The notes beneath the pieces are model-generated. The model did not search any database and was not told the DNA's origin. It saw only the letters and a list, made by a program, of their open reading frames with translations. Made by a program: the position numbers and the translations under genes. A stretch of 64,000 nt of DNA from Spirodela intermedia. Taxonomy: Eukaryota; Streptophyta; Magnoliopsida; Alismatales; Araceae. The stretch is taken from contig LR746265.1 of the NCBI GenBank assembly GCA_902729315.2, forward strand, positions 9,233,392 to 9,297,391. Direction: 5' to 3'. Within the stretch, counting starts at the first letter, position 1, and each line of letters begins with the position of its first letter. Below, piece after piece: positions 22,823 through 34,423 of the stretch.

Positions 22823-25800
22823 TGATAAGTCTTCATTATCATGAGTTAATAATTAGTAAATAATATAGTTTTAGCCTTAACTCATGATAAATAGACTTAT
22901 ATTTGTGTTAAAGTGTGGAAAGTGATTTTTAGTTGATTAATGTGAGTTTTTGGGTAATTATGTGATTTTACACGAATTTATATGATTCTTACAGTCTTGC
23001 TTTTGAGATAAATGAAGAAAAAGAAATAATAAAAAAAAAAGACAAAATGAGGGGGACCCGCCGGTCAGCCAGGCCCGCAAGTGGGTCGGAAGCGCAGTCG
23101 GGGAGTAGCCGTGAGCAGGGGCTCGAACGGCTTGGACCGATAGGGGCACGTGTGCACCACTCCCCTTCCACATCACCGGTGCCCAGCTGGATGTGGGACA
23201 AGGAGTGGTCGTACACACAAAAGAAAGAACTTTGCTTACAAATGTAACATTACTATATATTCGCCCAAAAAATCGGCGCACAACCAATGTGGGACTAAAT
23301 CTGTCACACCTTCCTCAGAAGGGGCGGGCAACCGGCGTGGGTTCGAATCCTCCTAGAGCCAAAACTTATATTTTGTTATCTGATTATCATGACTTTCCTA
23401 CAGATTGTCGGTGAAGGATTAAGCAACCAGAATCGCTAGATCATCGGCGAGAATCTCGTCAACATGATTCGCGGAGCATTGTTACTAAAATTGTTGAACG
23501 ATTCACGATAAAAGGATTGCGAATCCATCGAGTAAAGCATCTCCCATTGATCGATGAACAAGCCGTCGTCGGGAAGAGGACGATCCGCTGGGAGACGAGT
23601 CGCCACCTCTTGAGAGCGTATCAGATGTGATAAAGAGCCTCCTCTTGCTGCGTGGACCTGAGGATGAAGCTCCCTGACACGCGCCCCACCTCCATCCAGC
23701 TCCTCTCCGTCGGGTGACAGCCGCCGGAGAGCCGCAAAGTCGTCGTTTTTCCGCTCCGCCGGGTGATAGCCACCGGAGACGATTCGATGACCCATTTCAT
23801 TAATCTCTATACTTCGCAAGGAGATCTAGAGATTGCCCACATCGTCTTTGTCCAAGGAGAACCTTCGAGGCTGTGGACACTGCACGATGATCCTCCCAAA
23901 CGCTCAGGATTCCAGTGCATTGCCGACGCATTGTCATCGCGATGCCGGAACTTTGTTTTCCTACTTTCAACTTACTTTACGCTTCATTTAGTGATAATTT
24001 TTGTGATTTTAATTTACGAAAATATACTTTGTTCTATTACGATTCTTCCGGCTTTTACATATCTTAATTTGATTAATTAAATCGTCTGTAATCACTTACG
24101 TAAGAATCGTCGGGCGGAACTCTATTTCTGCCTGATTCGCGTTTGCTGGGTGCTGACGTCATCTTGACATCTGACGTGACTTAGTCATTGTATATTAAAT
24201 CACACAAATCTAAAATTTATAAAACTAGAAAATACAAATTTTTGAATATTTAGAAGTATTTCTAAATAAATATATCAATTATAATTCAATAAAACTTCCA
24301 AAAATAGCAGTAATTTCCCAAGTCAATCATAGGGATGTAATATAATATCTGGTAATTATTAAGAATTTTTCTCAATGAATACGATTTTCTATAAATTGTA
24401 TACTAGGAAATGAAAAGGAAATATATTTAAAATTCACGAAAAAGGGAAATAAGGGTGCGGACGTCAGGATGACATTAGCACCCCGCGAACGCGAATTGGG
24501 CGAAAACAGAGTTATGCCCGGCGACTCTTACGTAAGCGATTATAGATGATTTAATTAATCAAATTAAGATCTGTAAAACCTAGAAGAATCGTAATAGAAC
24601 AAAGTATATTTTGGTAAATTAAAATCACAAAAAACTATCACTAAATGAAGCGTAAAGTAAGTTAAAAGCAAGAAAACAGAGTTCCGGCGTCGCGATGGTG
24701 ATGCGTCGGCAATGCACCGGAATCTTGAGTGTTTGGGAGGATCGTTGTGTAGTGTCCACGGCCTCGAAGGCTCTCCTTGGACAAAGACAATATGGGCAAT
24801 CTCTAGATCTTCTCACGAAGACTAGAGATTAATAAAATGGGTCGTCGAGTCGTCTTCGGTGGCTGTCACCCAGCGGAGCGAAAAAACAACGACTTTGCGA
24901 TTCTCCGACGGCTGTCACCCGACAGAGAGGAGCTGGATGGAGGTGGGGTGCATGTCAGGGAGCTTCATCCTCAGGTCCGCGCAGCAAGAGGAGGCTCTTC
25001 ATCGCATTTGGTACGCTCTTAGGAGGTGGCGACTCGTCTCCCGACGGATCGTCCTCTTCCCGACGACGGCTTGTTCGTCGATCAATCGGAGATGATTTAC
25101 TTGATGGATTCGCGATCCTTTTATCGCGAATCCTTCAGCAATTTTAGTAGCAATGCTCCGCGAATCGTGTTGACGAGATTTTCGCCGATGATCCAGCGAT
25201 TCTCTTTGCTTAATCCTTCACCGGCGATCTACAGGAAAGTCACGATAATCAGATAAAAATATATGACTTTTGACTCTGGAAGGACTCGAACTCGCGCCGG
25301 TCGCCCGCCTCTTCTGAGGAAGGTGTGACGTGGGTTTAGTCCCACATCGGTTGTGCGCCGATTTTTCGGGCGAATATAGCTTTCTAAGCAAAGTCTCTTA
25401 TCTCGCGTGTACGACCACTCTTTGTCCCACAGCCGGCTGGCCACCGGTGACGTGGAAGGGGAGTGGTGCATACATGCCCCTATCGGTCCAAGCCGCTCGA
25501 GCCCCTGCTCGCGGCTACTCCCTGAGCTTCCGACCCGCTTGTGGGCCCGGCTGGCTGGTGGGTCCCCCCATTTTGCAATATTTTAGTTTTATTTCTTTTT
25601 CTTCATTTATCTCAAAAGTAAGATTGTAAAAATCATATAAATTCGTATAAAATCACATAATTACCCAAAAAATCACATTAATCAATTGAAAACCACTTTT
25701 CACACTTTAACACAAAGATAAGTCTATTTATCACGAGTTAAGGCTAAATATTTTCTAATTATTAACTCATGATAATGAAGACTTATCAACGTCCGCACCC

Positions 25801-26081
25801 TTATTTTCCTTTTTCGTGAATTTTAAATATATTTCTTTTTCATTTCCTAGTATAAAATTTATAGAAAATTGTATTCATTGAGAAAAATTCTGAATAATTA
25901 CCATATATTATATTACATCCCTGTGATCGACCTGAAAAATTACCGCTATTTTTGGAAGTTTTATTGAATTATAATTGATATATTTATTCAGAAATACTTC
26001 TAAATATCCGAAAATTCGTATTTTATAATTTTATAAATTTTATATTTGCGTGATTTAATATATAAAAACTGAGTCACGTCA
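22823..26081 (+). mobile_element. Outer solo LTR of family L, interrupted by an inverted LTR
   Basis: The element starts TGATAAGTC (22823) and ends GTCACGTCA (26081), with near-identical flanks CCTAT (22818-22822) and CCTAC (26082-26086), as for a 5-bp target duplication. Left part 22823-24171 and right part 25794-26081 together make a 1.64-kb LTR colinear with the 13-16 kb copy. No internal retrotransposon region is present, so it is a solo LTR formed by recombination between LTRs. Confidence 0.75.
24172..25788 (-). mobile_element. Inner solo LTR, inverted inside the outer one
   Basis: A 1.62-kb LTR of the same family in reverse: TGACGTGAC at 24172 and CTTATCA at 25788. Its flanks are ACATC (24167-24171) and ACGTC (25789-25793), a 4/5 match, and the target lies at the ACGTC within the outer LTR. 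It therefore landed as its own transposition event. The two LTRs form inverted arms of about 1.35 kb, which create several GC-rich frames on both strands that are not genes. Confidence 0.75.
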
Positions 26082-27010
26082 CCTACCTTTAGCATTTACT
26101 AACCTACTTTTGTCATTCTTTATATTTTACGATAAGTGATTTCTATTTTATGTATGTGTCAATTGAAATGAGTAGAACTAATTTAAAACTTGATGAATGA
26201 TCTTCATTCTTCTTGTGAATCTTTTGAAACTTGTCTGAGATTTAGCTGAGATCATTTTCAACTTATTTTTTATTTATTTTTGCAGTTGAATCTTGATGTA
26301 TTCATGTTTTGGTGTTCTGCGAGTAATAGATATTTTTCTATTTTTGAACATAAAATCAATAAGATTAAAGGCTACTTAATGATTGTTAAAGTGTTAAAAT
26401 AGTGCGGAGACATTTACAGCTGACCTTATGTTGTGTGTGTGAATTCTTAAGCACACATTTGTCTAAGAATAATGGTCATTGTGAAAATGAGTTGATCATA
26501 TTTCTCTCTTTCTTTATTATCATTTTATTTCTCTCTTTCCTTCTCTTATGAGACCACTTCTCTCTCTACCTCTCTTGAGATCACTCTCTTGATTGATTGA
26601 TCGATCCTCCTCTCTTTCTCTCCATCGATCAATCCCCCTCTCTCTCCTTCTCTCTCCCTTTCTCTCTCGTGAGACCTTTCTCTCTCTTTGTCTCACATGA
26701 GATTTCTCTCTTCCTCTCTCCTCCTCTCTCTTTCACGAGAGATCTCTTCTCTTGTCCTTCGTGAGAGCTCTCATCTCTCTCTCTTTTCCTCCTTCCTTTC
26801 TCTACTTCCTTTTCTTTATTCTTCTCACCTCACCCATCTATTGTATTATTTTTGTTAAAAATTAATAAATATTTAAATCATTATATATATATATATATAA
26901 ACTAAATTAGTTTTCATGATAGACAAACTAATTTGCTTGATTTCGACTTGAGACTTACTTCTATACTAATATTTTATTCAGTTTTAGTTATAAATATTAT
27001 TAAATGATGA
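26082..27010. repeat. Dispersed repeat with CT-rich block
   Basis: 26090-26400 is the reverse complement of about 16000-16330. 26440-27010, including the CT-rich tract 26500-26840, is the reverse complement of about 13930-14545. An (AT)n run lies at about 26884-26900. No coding potential. Confidence 0.5.
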
Positions 27011-29400
27011 GTATTTAAAGACAAGTACACATCAATAGTGAAGTTGTGGTGCTTGCCTCTAATTCTATGGATTTTTTCAAGAGAAGTTAGTGTTATTTCT
27101 TCACCCAAAGTTGGAGGTACTTGAGCATAGTTCATGTGTGGGTTTGGGATATCTATAAGCTGCTTGTATTTGCCCTTGTCTAGGAAAAAGGGACTGGTCT
27201 AGGCGTAGATAATTTAACTTATAATGGCATCTATCAGCACAATTAGAACATGGCTTTAAGATTTAGGATTAAGGCTTATGTTTTAGAGTTTATATTGTAG
27301 GAGTTACAAATTAGGGTTTAGGTGGTGAGAGTTTAGGGTTTAGGATTTAAAAGGATTAAAGGTTTAAGGACTTATGGTTGAGAGTTTTTTTAATTTTTGG
27401 TTAAAATAGAAGAAGCTAATTTTCCTAGGACAATAAGGTTAAACTATATTTCTTTGTTTAAATGCATAATTTAATTTAACATATTTTTTCATATAGCTAA
27501 TTTGAAGTTACTTTTTCACATATTTTAAAATATTCATCTCTAAATAATGACCAAGTTGGGCTTTTCTTTCAAGAAAAATGAGGCCATGATCTCTTACTCT
27601 ACTTAAATATATCATTCAATATGATTTCACATAGAGTTGATTAATTTTTTAGATAATTATCATATTTTATTCTTAAAAAAGACCAAGATTATGTAGATTT
27701 CTCTTTCTAGTTGAATCATGATTTAGTTCAATACATTTTCGCATTTATCTCAATTATAGTTATATTTTTGATAAATATGATATTCAATTCTTAGGAAAAA
27801 GATCAAGCTATGACTTTTTCTTGAAAAACGAGGTGTCTTTCATTTTCTTTTTAAATGTATGATTTCATTAAGTGTTTTTTCTGCTTGTAGCTGATTCAAA
27901 GTTAGGTTTTAGGTAATTATGCGATTGAACTCTAGAAAAAAAAAACCAAGCAGGGAATTTTTTCATGAGAAAGGAGATTCTTGTAGCACATAACATAGTC
28001 ATTGAAGAGGACTTTGAAACTAGAAGGTGTTTTAAATGTTGTTTAGAGTCTATTTAAGTAGTTTTAGAATCTATCACACTCTATTTCATGTCATTGTAGA
28101 GTCAATTCGAATTTGTTGTAGGATATGTTCAAGATCCCATTTTTGAGAGCATCCTACCTCCTTTTGTAGCCTATACAAAGGTGATCATCGTAGCCTTAGA
28201 GGGAAAATTAAAGTATTATGAGTTTTTCTCTCTTGTGAGGTTTCATTCCTATTACATGTGGATTTAAGTACTCATTTTTGGATTCACAGGAGTCCCATTT
28301 TGAACTTGTGGATCTTGTGGATTACAAGTTGTTCAGGATTATAGGATTGAAGGCTCTAGTTTTGTTGATTTAACACCTAGTTTCTTTCTCAACGTTTTTG
28401 CTTTGTGAATTCAAGCATGAATCTTGCTTTCATCCACTACAATGTTGTGTTAGACACTAAGGTTTATGTTGATGACCTTAGTTTCGATAATTAAGAACGA
28501 AAATGTATTGATAAATAATTATATAATATTAATTTTTATTTTTTTATTCATATAATTCAAGTATTTAATAAATTCAACAAATGTCATTAAAGGCCTCACT
28601 AAGATAAAAAAGGAGGGGTTGAATTAAGTGAATTTCTAATTTGATCAACTCATGATCAAACATATTGATCTCCTAATATTTGGTTCTCTAATTCTTCAAA
28701 TGTGTAGCTATGAGACTAGGAAAGTGTTTTAGTGGTTCGACCTTTTATCTATGTCTACTCCCCAAGAACAATCTTTGTTCTTGGGTTCCACTAAGATTGA
28801 GTGTTTGATCACAACAGTTGATTATTGGGTTTAGCTCACCTAAAATTTTGTCTATAATTCTCTTCTTGATTCACGACTCTAGGAGACTAACAACTAAGTT
28901 ATAGGACATCTCCCATTGGTGATTAAGTGAAGATTTAATCTCACATATATCCTACTAGAAATATGAAAGATTTCATTGTGGGTCAATTTCTAGAAGATGA
29001 AATCTTTGATAACATCTCAAATTTTGATGAAGATGATGAAGCTTGTGGCTTGATTATGTTGTCCTCTTCACATTAGAATGCTGATTGAAGATGGAAGGTT
29101 TTGAAGCTTAGAACAGGTCAAGGTAGGTAGTTAAATGCTTGCGTAATGCTTCTTGACTTACTACCCTAAGACAATAGAATCTAGTCCATGATTTACTTAT
29201 AGATATCATGATGTTTAAATAGTTAAAAATAAGTGGAATAAATTATTGTTTGATCCTTACCTCTAACTTTGCAACAAGTTTTGACATAAAAAAATCAAGT
29301 GAGCAATTGTGTAGACTATGGTGCCTCAAATGAAGACTCAAGGACAAGCTCTTTTCAACTAGCAGAAATGATCAAGCCCAAACCCTAGAAAGTAAAGAAG
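27011..29400. other. AT-rich intergenic DNA with retroelement-like remnants
   Basis: 27265-27375 contains degenerate TTTAGGG-type words (TTAGGGTTTAGG, 'AGTTTAGGGTTTAGGA'). 28000-28450 resembles, in the opposite orientation, the LTR-like sequence at about 61250-61560 (phrases about heading 'TATACAAAGGTGATCATCGTAG' and 'GGATTCA'). No gene is supported. Confidence 0.3.
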
Positions 29401-30121
29401 AACCCGAAACTAGAGGCCCAACCACTTTGGGGGCTGCAAAAAGAAGAATATCCTAATAAGGCCCAATTAGATATTGGGCCCAACAAAGGCAGTAGAAGTT
29501 ACTTTAAGAAATCTATATAAGAAATTTAACGAGGAATATTTGTCTAAGATAATTATTTGGCTGTCGGGTTTTGAAATGCCAATGGAAGATGGATAGTTTT
29601 AAGGGGGCGGGAATTGATGTAAATATTGAGGAATTTTGGCATGACGGAGGAAAAACTTTTCAAAAATCTGTTGATAAGAAACGGGCTAGGCGGGAAAGTG
29701 TTTATTAAGAAAACTTTGACGTAATATAGAAACTGTAGGACTGCTTTGGGGTGTTAACGTAAAATTTTGACCAGTATATGAGACCCCCAAATCTACCTCA
29801 CCCCCAAACGCCTTGCTTCCTCCTTCCCAATCGCAGTCCCCGGCTTTCTCCCCAAATCCCCGCGGAAGCAGCTGCCTCGATCCCTCGTCGTCGACGAGTG
29901 GTCGAAGCTTCGGCCGGCGATCCCTCTCTCCCTCCACCCGGCGGCGGGATTCCTCCCGGCTCTCCCCGCGCTGCCGTCTGGGGGCTCTGCATCGGCTGCG
30001 CTGCCGCGGGCATCTTCCTTTCTCGCCTTAAATCGGTGGAACTGAATTGGGGCCGGAAAAAACACCGAGATCAGGGCTAGGGTTAGGTTTAGGGTTAGGG
30101 TTACGTATCGGAGGAGGAAAG
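29401..30121 (+). promoter_or_regulatory. Promoter and leader of the CSU1 gene
   Basis: AT-rich until about 29780, then a sharp change to GC-rich sequence that is probably 5' leader. A telomere-like run, GGGTTAGGTTTAGGGTTAGG, occupies about 30080-30102. The AAACCCTA telo-box is common near start sites of plant housekeeping genes. Overlapping GC frames at 29778-30080 are probably not translated as such. Confidence 0.4.
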
Positions 30122-31119
30122 ATGCCGCAGCGCCACTCGAAGAACAACAACGACCTCGCGTTCTTCACGTACGATGAGAAACGGAAGCTCGGGTACGGGA
30201 CCCAGCGGGAGCGGCTGGGCAAGGACTCCATCAAGCCCTTCGACGTCTGCAGCCTCTGCCTCAAGCCCTTCGTCTCCCCCCTCTGCTGCCCCAAGGGCCA
30301 CCTCTTCTGCAAGGAGTGCATCCTCGAATGCCTTCTCTCCCAGAAAAAGGACATCCACCGGTAACTTCTCCCCAAAATCCTCCCTTTCTCTCTCTATGTG
30401 TTCCTCTTTCTCTCTCTAGAGTAAATTGATGGGTGGATGGGAGCAGGAGGCTGGCGGCCTACGCGGCGCAGCAGAAGCAGGAGAGGGAGGAGGAGGAGGA
30501 GAAGCTGATGGAGCAGAGGGCGCGGAGGCTGGACGCCTTCGACCGGCAGAACCATGGCGCGGTGCCGCACTACGACGGCGGCGGCGCGGCGGCGGAGGGG
30601 AAGAGCGGCGGCGGCGGAGGAGGAGGGTTTCAGGGGGCGAACAGTGTAAAGGTGACGTCGTACGAGGAGGAGGCCCTGAGGAACATGAAGGCTTTCTGGC
30701 TGCCGTCGGCGACGCCGGAGGCGGCGGCGAAGGTGGAGGCGCCGTGCACGGCCACCGTGTGCCCGGAGGGGAAAGAGAAGCTGAAGCTCAAGTCATTGTT
30801 CCCCATCCGCCTGACGGGGCTCGAGGGGGGAACCGAGTACATCTGCCCGAGCTGCAAGGTGACGCTGACCAACACGCACGCGCTGGTGGCGGTGAGTACC
30901 TGCGGGGACGTATTCTGCAAGAAGTGCGCGGAGGAGTTCGTGGCGGCGGACGGGCTGTGCCTAGCCTGCAACAGGGCGTGCAAGGCGAGGCATCTCGTGC
31001 CGCTTCAGAAGGGCGGCACGGGCTTCTCCGGCCACGACGACCGCCTCGAGGCCACCGATTTCAAGCACCTCGGCAGCGGCTCTGGCCTCGGCCTCGTTAG
31101 GCCCGCCACCAAGACCTGA
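30122..31119 (+). CDS. CSU1: RING/U-box E3 ligase, NOSIP family (COP1 SUPPRESSOR 1-like)
   Basis: Plant homologue of nitric oxide synthase-interacting protein; the Arabidopsis member CSU1 is a nuclear E3 ubiquitin ligase that tunes COP1 level in light signalling. Exons 30122-30360 and 30447-31119 are joined across an 86-bp CT-rich intron (GTAACT...GCAG), giving 303 aa, near the family length. The N-terminus MPQRHSKNNNDLAFFTYDEK is diagnostic. A first cysteine-rich half follows (CSLCLKPF, CCPKGHLFCKECI), then a Glu/Arg coiled-coil stretch at the start of exon 2, a glycine-rich linker encoded by (GGC)n, and a C-terminal RING/U-box: CPSCKVTLTN, 'CGDVFCKKCAEEF', CLACNRACKARHLVPL. The leader carries a telo-box-like repeat, which fits constitutive expression. 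Very GC-rich coding sequence. Confidence 0.93.
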
Positions 31120-31359
31120 TCATGCATAACTTTCATCTCTCTCTCTCTCTTACTCTATCTTTCTCCCTTTTTTTTCTCTTTCTATCGAGCTCTCCCTTAC
31201 TCATTTCCTGCTGTTTATCTGTTTGCCTCTCTCTCTCTCTCTCTCTCTCGCTCTGTGTTTCTGTCTCTCTCCCTGATGTTCCCAAAACCCAGTAAAGGAA
31301 GTCAAACTATGTCCCTCCCTCTCTCACTCTAATCTTTCTATCTCTCTCTATTCTACTTG
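31120..31359. other. Gap between CSU1 and DUF789 3' ends
   Basis: Convergent 3' ends only 240 bp apart. The gap is CT-rich with a (CT)n run at about 31225-31252. The two transcripts' 3' UTRs probably overlap. Confidence 0.5.
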
Positions 31360-34300
31360 TTATTTCCGGGAGAGGAAGAATTCGTAGTCGGGGTGGTTGT
31401 TCCTCACCTGGGCGGGGCCCCTGCGGACGGTCCCTCGGGAGAAGACCGACGCCGCCCTTCCCATGGCGCCCAGCCGACCCTCGAGGGCGCCGCTGGCGGC
31501 TCCCTCCCTGGGCTCAAGCCAGCCTTCGCCCTGTGGAGAAGATCCCATCGATCCAGCCCAACTCCCCCTCTGTAAATAAATGAGGGAAAAAAAACCTCTG
31601 AGAAATCATCGTCGTCGTCGTCGTACCTGCGCGTTGTAGCTCTCCATGCCCAGCGGGGGGGAGACGATGCAGCCGTCGCCGCCCACCGGCGAGCCTCCCG
31701 GCGGCGTTCTCCGTCTCTGCGCCGCGTGCCCCAGAGAGTGGTAGGTCAAGAACGACGCGCGGAAGGCTCCTTGGGGAATCCGATAGATCGGATACCATGC
31801 CACCGAGTACCTGAGAAACCATGAATGATATATATATGTAGCCCCAAGGATGAACGTTGACTAGGTAGAACATATGACCTACCATTGGGCGGAGTCAGAA
31901 CTAACTGAAACAGATTCTACAGTGATAGTCTGCTCCTGGAATATCCGATTAGTTGTCCCCTAAAGATGCCAATCATCATTTCGAGTCCGGAAGTCAGAGA
32001 TAATTGACTCAGAAATACAGTTTGTCACATGAAGTTGAGATGCTATTTTTAGTGAGTGACCGAGCTGTTAACTTATTTGGGAATCTAGACTCGGATGATC
32101 CACCTAATTGTGGCCTAAAGACGTCAATCATCACTTCTTGGAGCCCAGAAGTCGAAACTAGTTGACTTAGAGATAGGCCAAGAAAATCGAGATAATTGCT
32201 TACCAAGATGCAGGGTGAAGGTCGCGCAAACTCATGTGCTCCAGCTTTGATGGGCCCCCGTACGTCTGGTAGTTGGGGGCGCCACCTTCTGCGAGCTCCT
32301 TGACTCTGTACGAAGGTTGGGGGGTGAGAGAATGAAGCTTCCGTCTTCAACGACTAGGTAACGATTCAAAATCAGCCGGGTGGGAGAGAGGAGGAGAGAG
32401 AGAGAGATGAACAGAAAGGCTCTTACTTGGCGCAGAACGGCTTCCTCTGGTCCGGTCTCTCATGCTCGAAGTATTCGAACAGGAGCACTGAGTCATCCGG
32501 CGCTTCGACTTCACAGCAACTGGGAAGGGTATCTTCCGCATAAGAAGAATCAGGCCAACGCCTCCCTTCTTGGGTCTTCTTCACTCCAACGTTATTATCT
32601 CGCGGGTGGGAGAACAGCTGAACCGCTGAAAGGGAAGGGACGAAATAAGCGTGAAATGGGAACCCACCGCTGCCCCAATTCTTGCTATTTTGGGAAGGCT
32701 CTGCCCTCACGCCCAAGCCGTACGCTCCAGGCTCTTCGTACCAGCTCCAGACATCAGCCAGTGAAGCGTCAGGATGACCAGCGAGATCAACGGATAGGAT
32801 GATAACGGGAGAGACGGCGGCCATGAGCTTCTCGAACTCGGCGATCGGCCCCCCACCTGCCAGCTCTGCCTGCTCTGATGCTAGTTGGGACTTGTAAGAA
32901 GCGCTCAAGATCTGAAATGCCGCCTGTGAAGTGATCCTCACCGAGCTCTGCTCTGCTTCGCCGGACATGCAAAACCCTCTTGGGAATTCCTTTCTGGTAC
33001 CAACGAGACCGACGGGTACACTCTTCTCAGTGAAGGTGCTATATTTGTTATTGTTTTGAACGTGGGGGTGCATGCCTTTGACCTCACCAACCGGGAGATG
33101 GGTTGGGATCGTGAGTGATGGCCGGGTAGAGGCAGAACCGACCGTTGACTTTCCCCATTCGTGGGTAGGTCCTCCCTCAGAATGATTTCCCCTGCGGAGG
33201 ACAGCAGCTTCCTGAGATTGTGGCCGACAGAAACTTAACTTGCTGAGAGATAATTCCTCCCGGGATTGCTGAACGTTCACCCATTTGGGTGAATGATCCA
33301 GCCTTCCTGATGATCTTCTCTCTCTGTTCTCTTCAAAGCAGTGCGGCTGCCCCAACTTGTGGTGAGAAGTCTTCTGAGGTAGCCCAAGAACTTTGAAGGC
33401 TCCAGAACGTTGTGCTTCTTTGCAAGCAACAACATTTTGCCTTTGGGCACGTGGGTATCCCTTCATTGAGGAAGCCCCAGTGGCCACTGTTTTGACACCT
33501 TGAACCCTCTGCCAGGTGAGGCCGCTGTTTTCTTTTCCACTCAGTCTGAGGTTGTGGAGAACGCCGCGCATATGGAACACGTCGTCTGAGCTTTGCCTCT
33601 GCCCTTCTTCAGTAGTGGCATTGTTGGCTGTGGCTACGGAAACTTCAGATAAGCCAGAAGAAACTTTACCTGATTTGGCTCCAACTTTACTGACTTCCCC
33701 AACAGCTTTATTTTCTTCCCTGAAGTTGTTTAAGTCGCTAGAGGGGCAAATCTTTTTTCCGGGATTGGAATGCATTGCCACTGCGAGAGAACCGAAGACT
33801 AAAATCTCCAGGGGCTCTTCGGGGACAAAACCGGTGAAATCGAAGATGACTCTGCTCCTACTTTCATCCACTCTGGTAGATTCACCGGCGGCCTCCTTCA
33901 ACCCATTTCTGTTGCGGTCGCATTGAGCATCAGTGGTCTGAAAAGGTTTTTCATCTTTCAAACTTAAACCACTCGGAGCTGTGCTGAAATGGCTTTTCGA
34001 GCCATCATAGGTGGGGGAATTTGATGCCTCCTCATCAATCTGAAGAGGTGGTGGTTCAGTGGTCCAGCAGAGATTTGTTGCCTCGGGGCAAGATTGACTA
34101 GACGTCTCAGCACTATTAGAGGACCTTTTGCCGAACCTCCTCTTCTTCTTTTTCTTCTTCACTCCAGTTCCTTTAACAGGCTCCTTAACGTTCAACATAT
34201 GAACCGTTTTGCCATCAGACCTGAAGACTGCGGGTTCTCCATCAGGAACTTTAGGAACCTCGTCTGTGCCACTAGAAAATGTCTGGCAAGATCCGGAGTA

Positions 34301-34423
34301 CAGGATGCTCTCTGCAGGTTTTCGCTCCGAGGTGGTTTTCTTGTTTGCTTTTCTCGATGAACTGGCACTAGTTGCATCACAAACCGCAGAGTGGACAGTA
34401 GAAAATTTTGATGAGGGGATCAT
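31360..34423 (-). CDS. DUF789 family protein, long form
   Basis: Plant protein of unknown function with a C-terminal DUF789 domain. Exons on the minus strand: 32427-34423, 32204-32305, 31627-31810, 31360-31569; GT/AG junctions and phases agree, giving 830 aa. The first 500 residues are low-complexity and Ser-rich with a basic patch KKKKKKRRFGKR (possible nuclear signal). The DUF789 part starts near 'LMAAVSPVIILSVDLAGHP' and runs through FHAYFVPSLSAVQLF, LLFEYFEHERPDQRKPF, VKELAEGGAPNYQTYGG, HMSLRDLHPASW, YSVAWYPIYRIPQG and ends NNHPDYEFFLSRK, the family's usual terminus. The ATG at 34423 has an in-frame TGA two codons upstream, so it is the start of this open frame unless an upstream splice adds coding sequence. 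The function is not known; I only name the family. Confidence 0.88.

Noticed and set aside
23338-23352. tRNA or SINE, from a GGTTCGAATCC B-box-like word
   Set aside because: No A box, acceptor stem or cloverleaf around it. It is part of the LTR body and recurs in each copy.
22823-25788. Autonomous 3-kb foldback transposon with 1.35-kb inverted repeats
   Set aside because: The right end of the insertion lies at 26081, both pairs of flanking 5-bp repeats fit two separate LTR insertions, and single LTR copies exist nearby.
30426-31100. 224-codon Gly/Arg-rich plus frame
   Set aside because: Alternate-frame shadow of CSU1 exon 2; the other frame gives the conserved RING/U-box.
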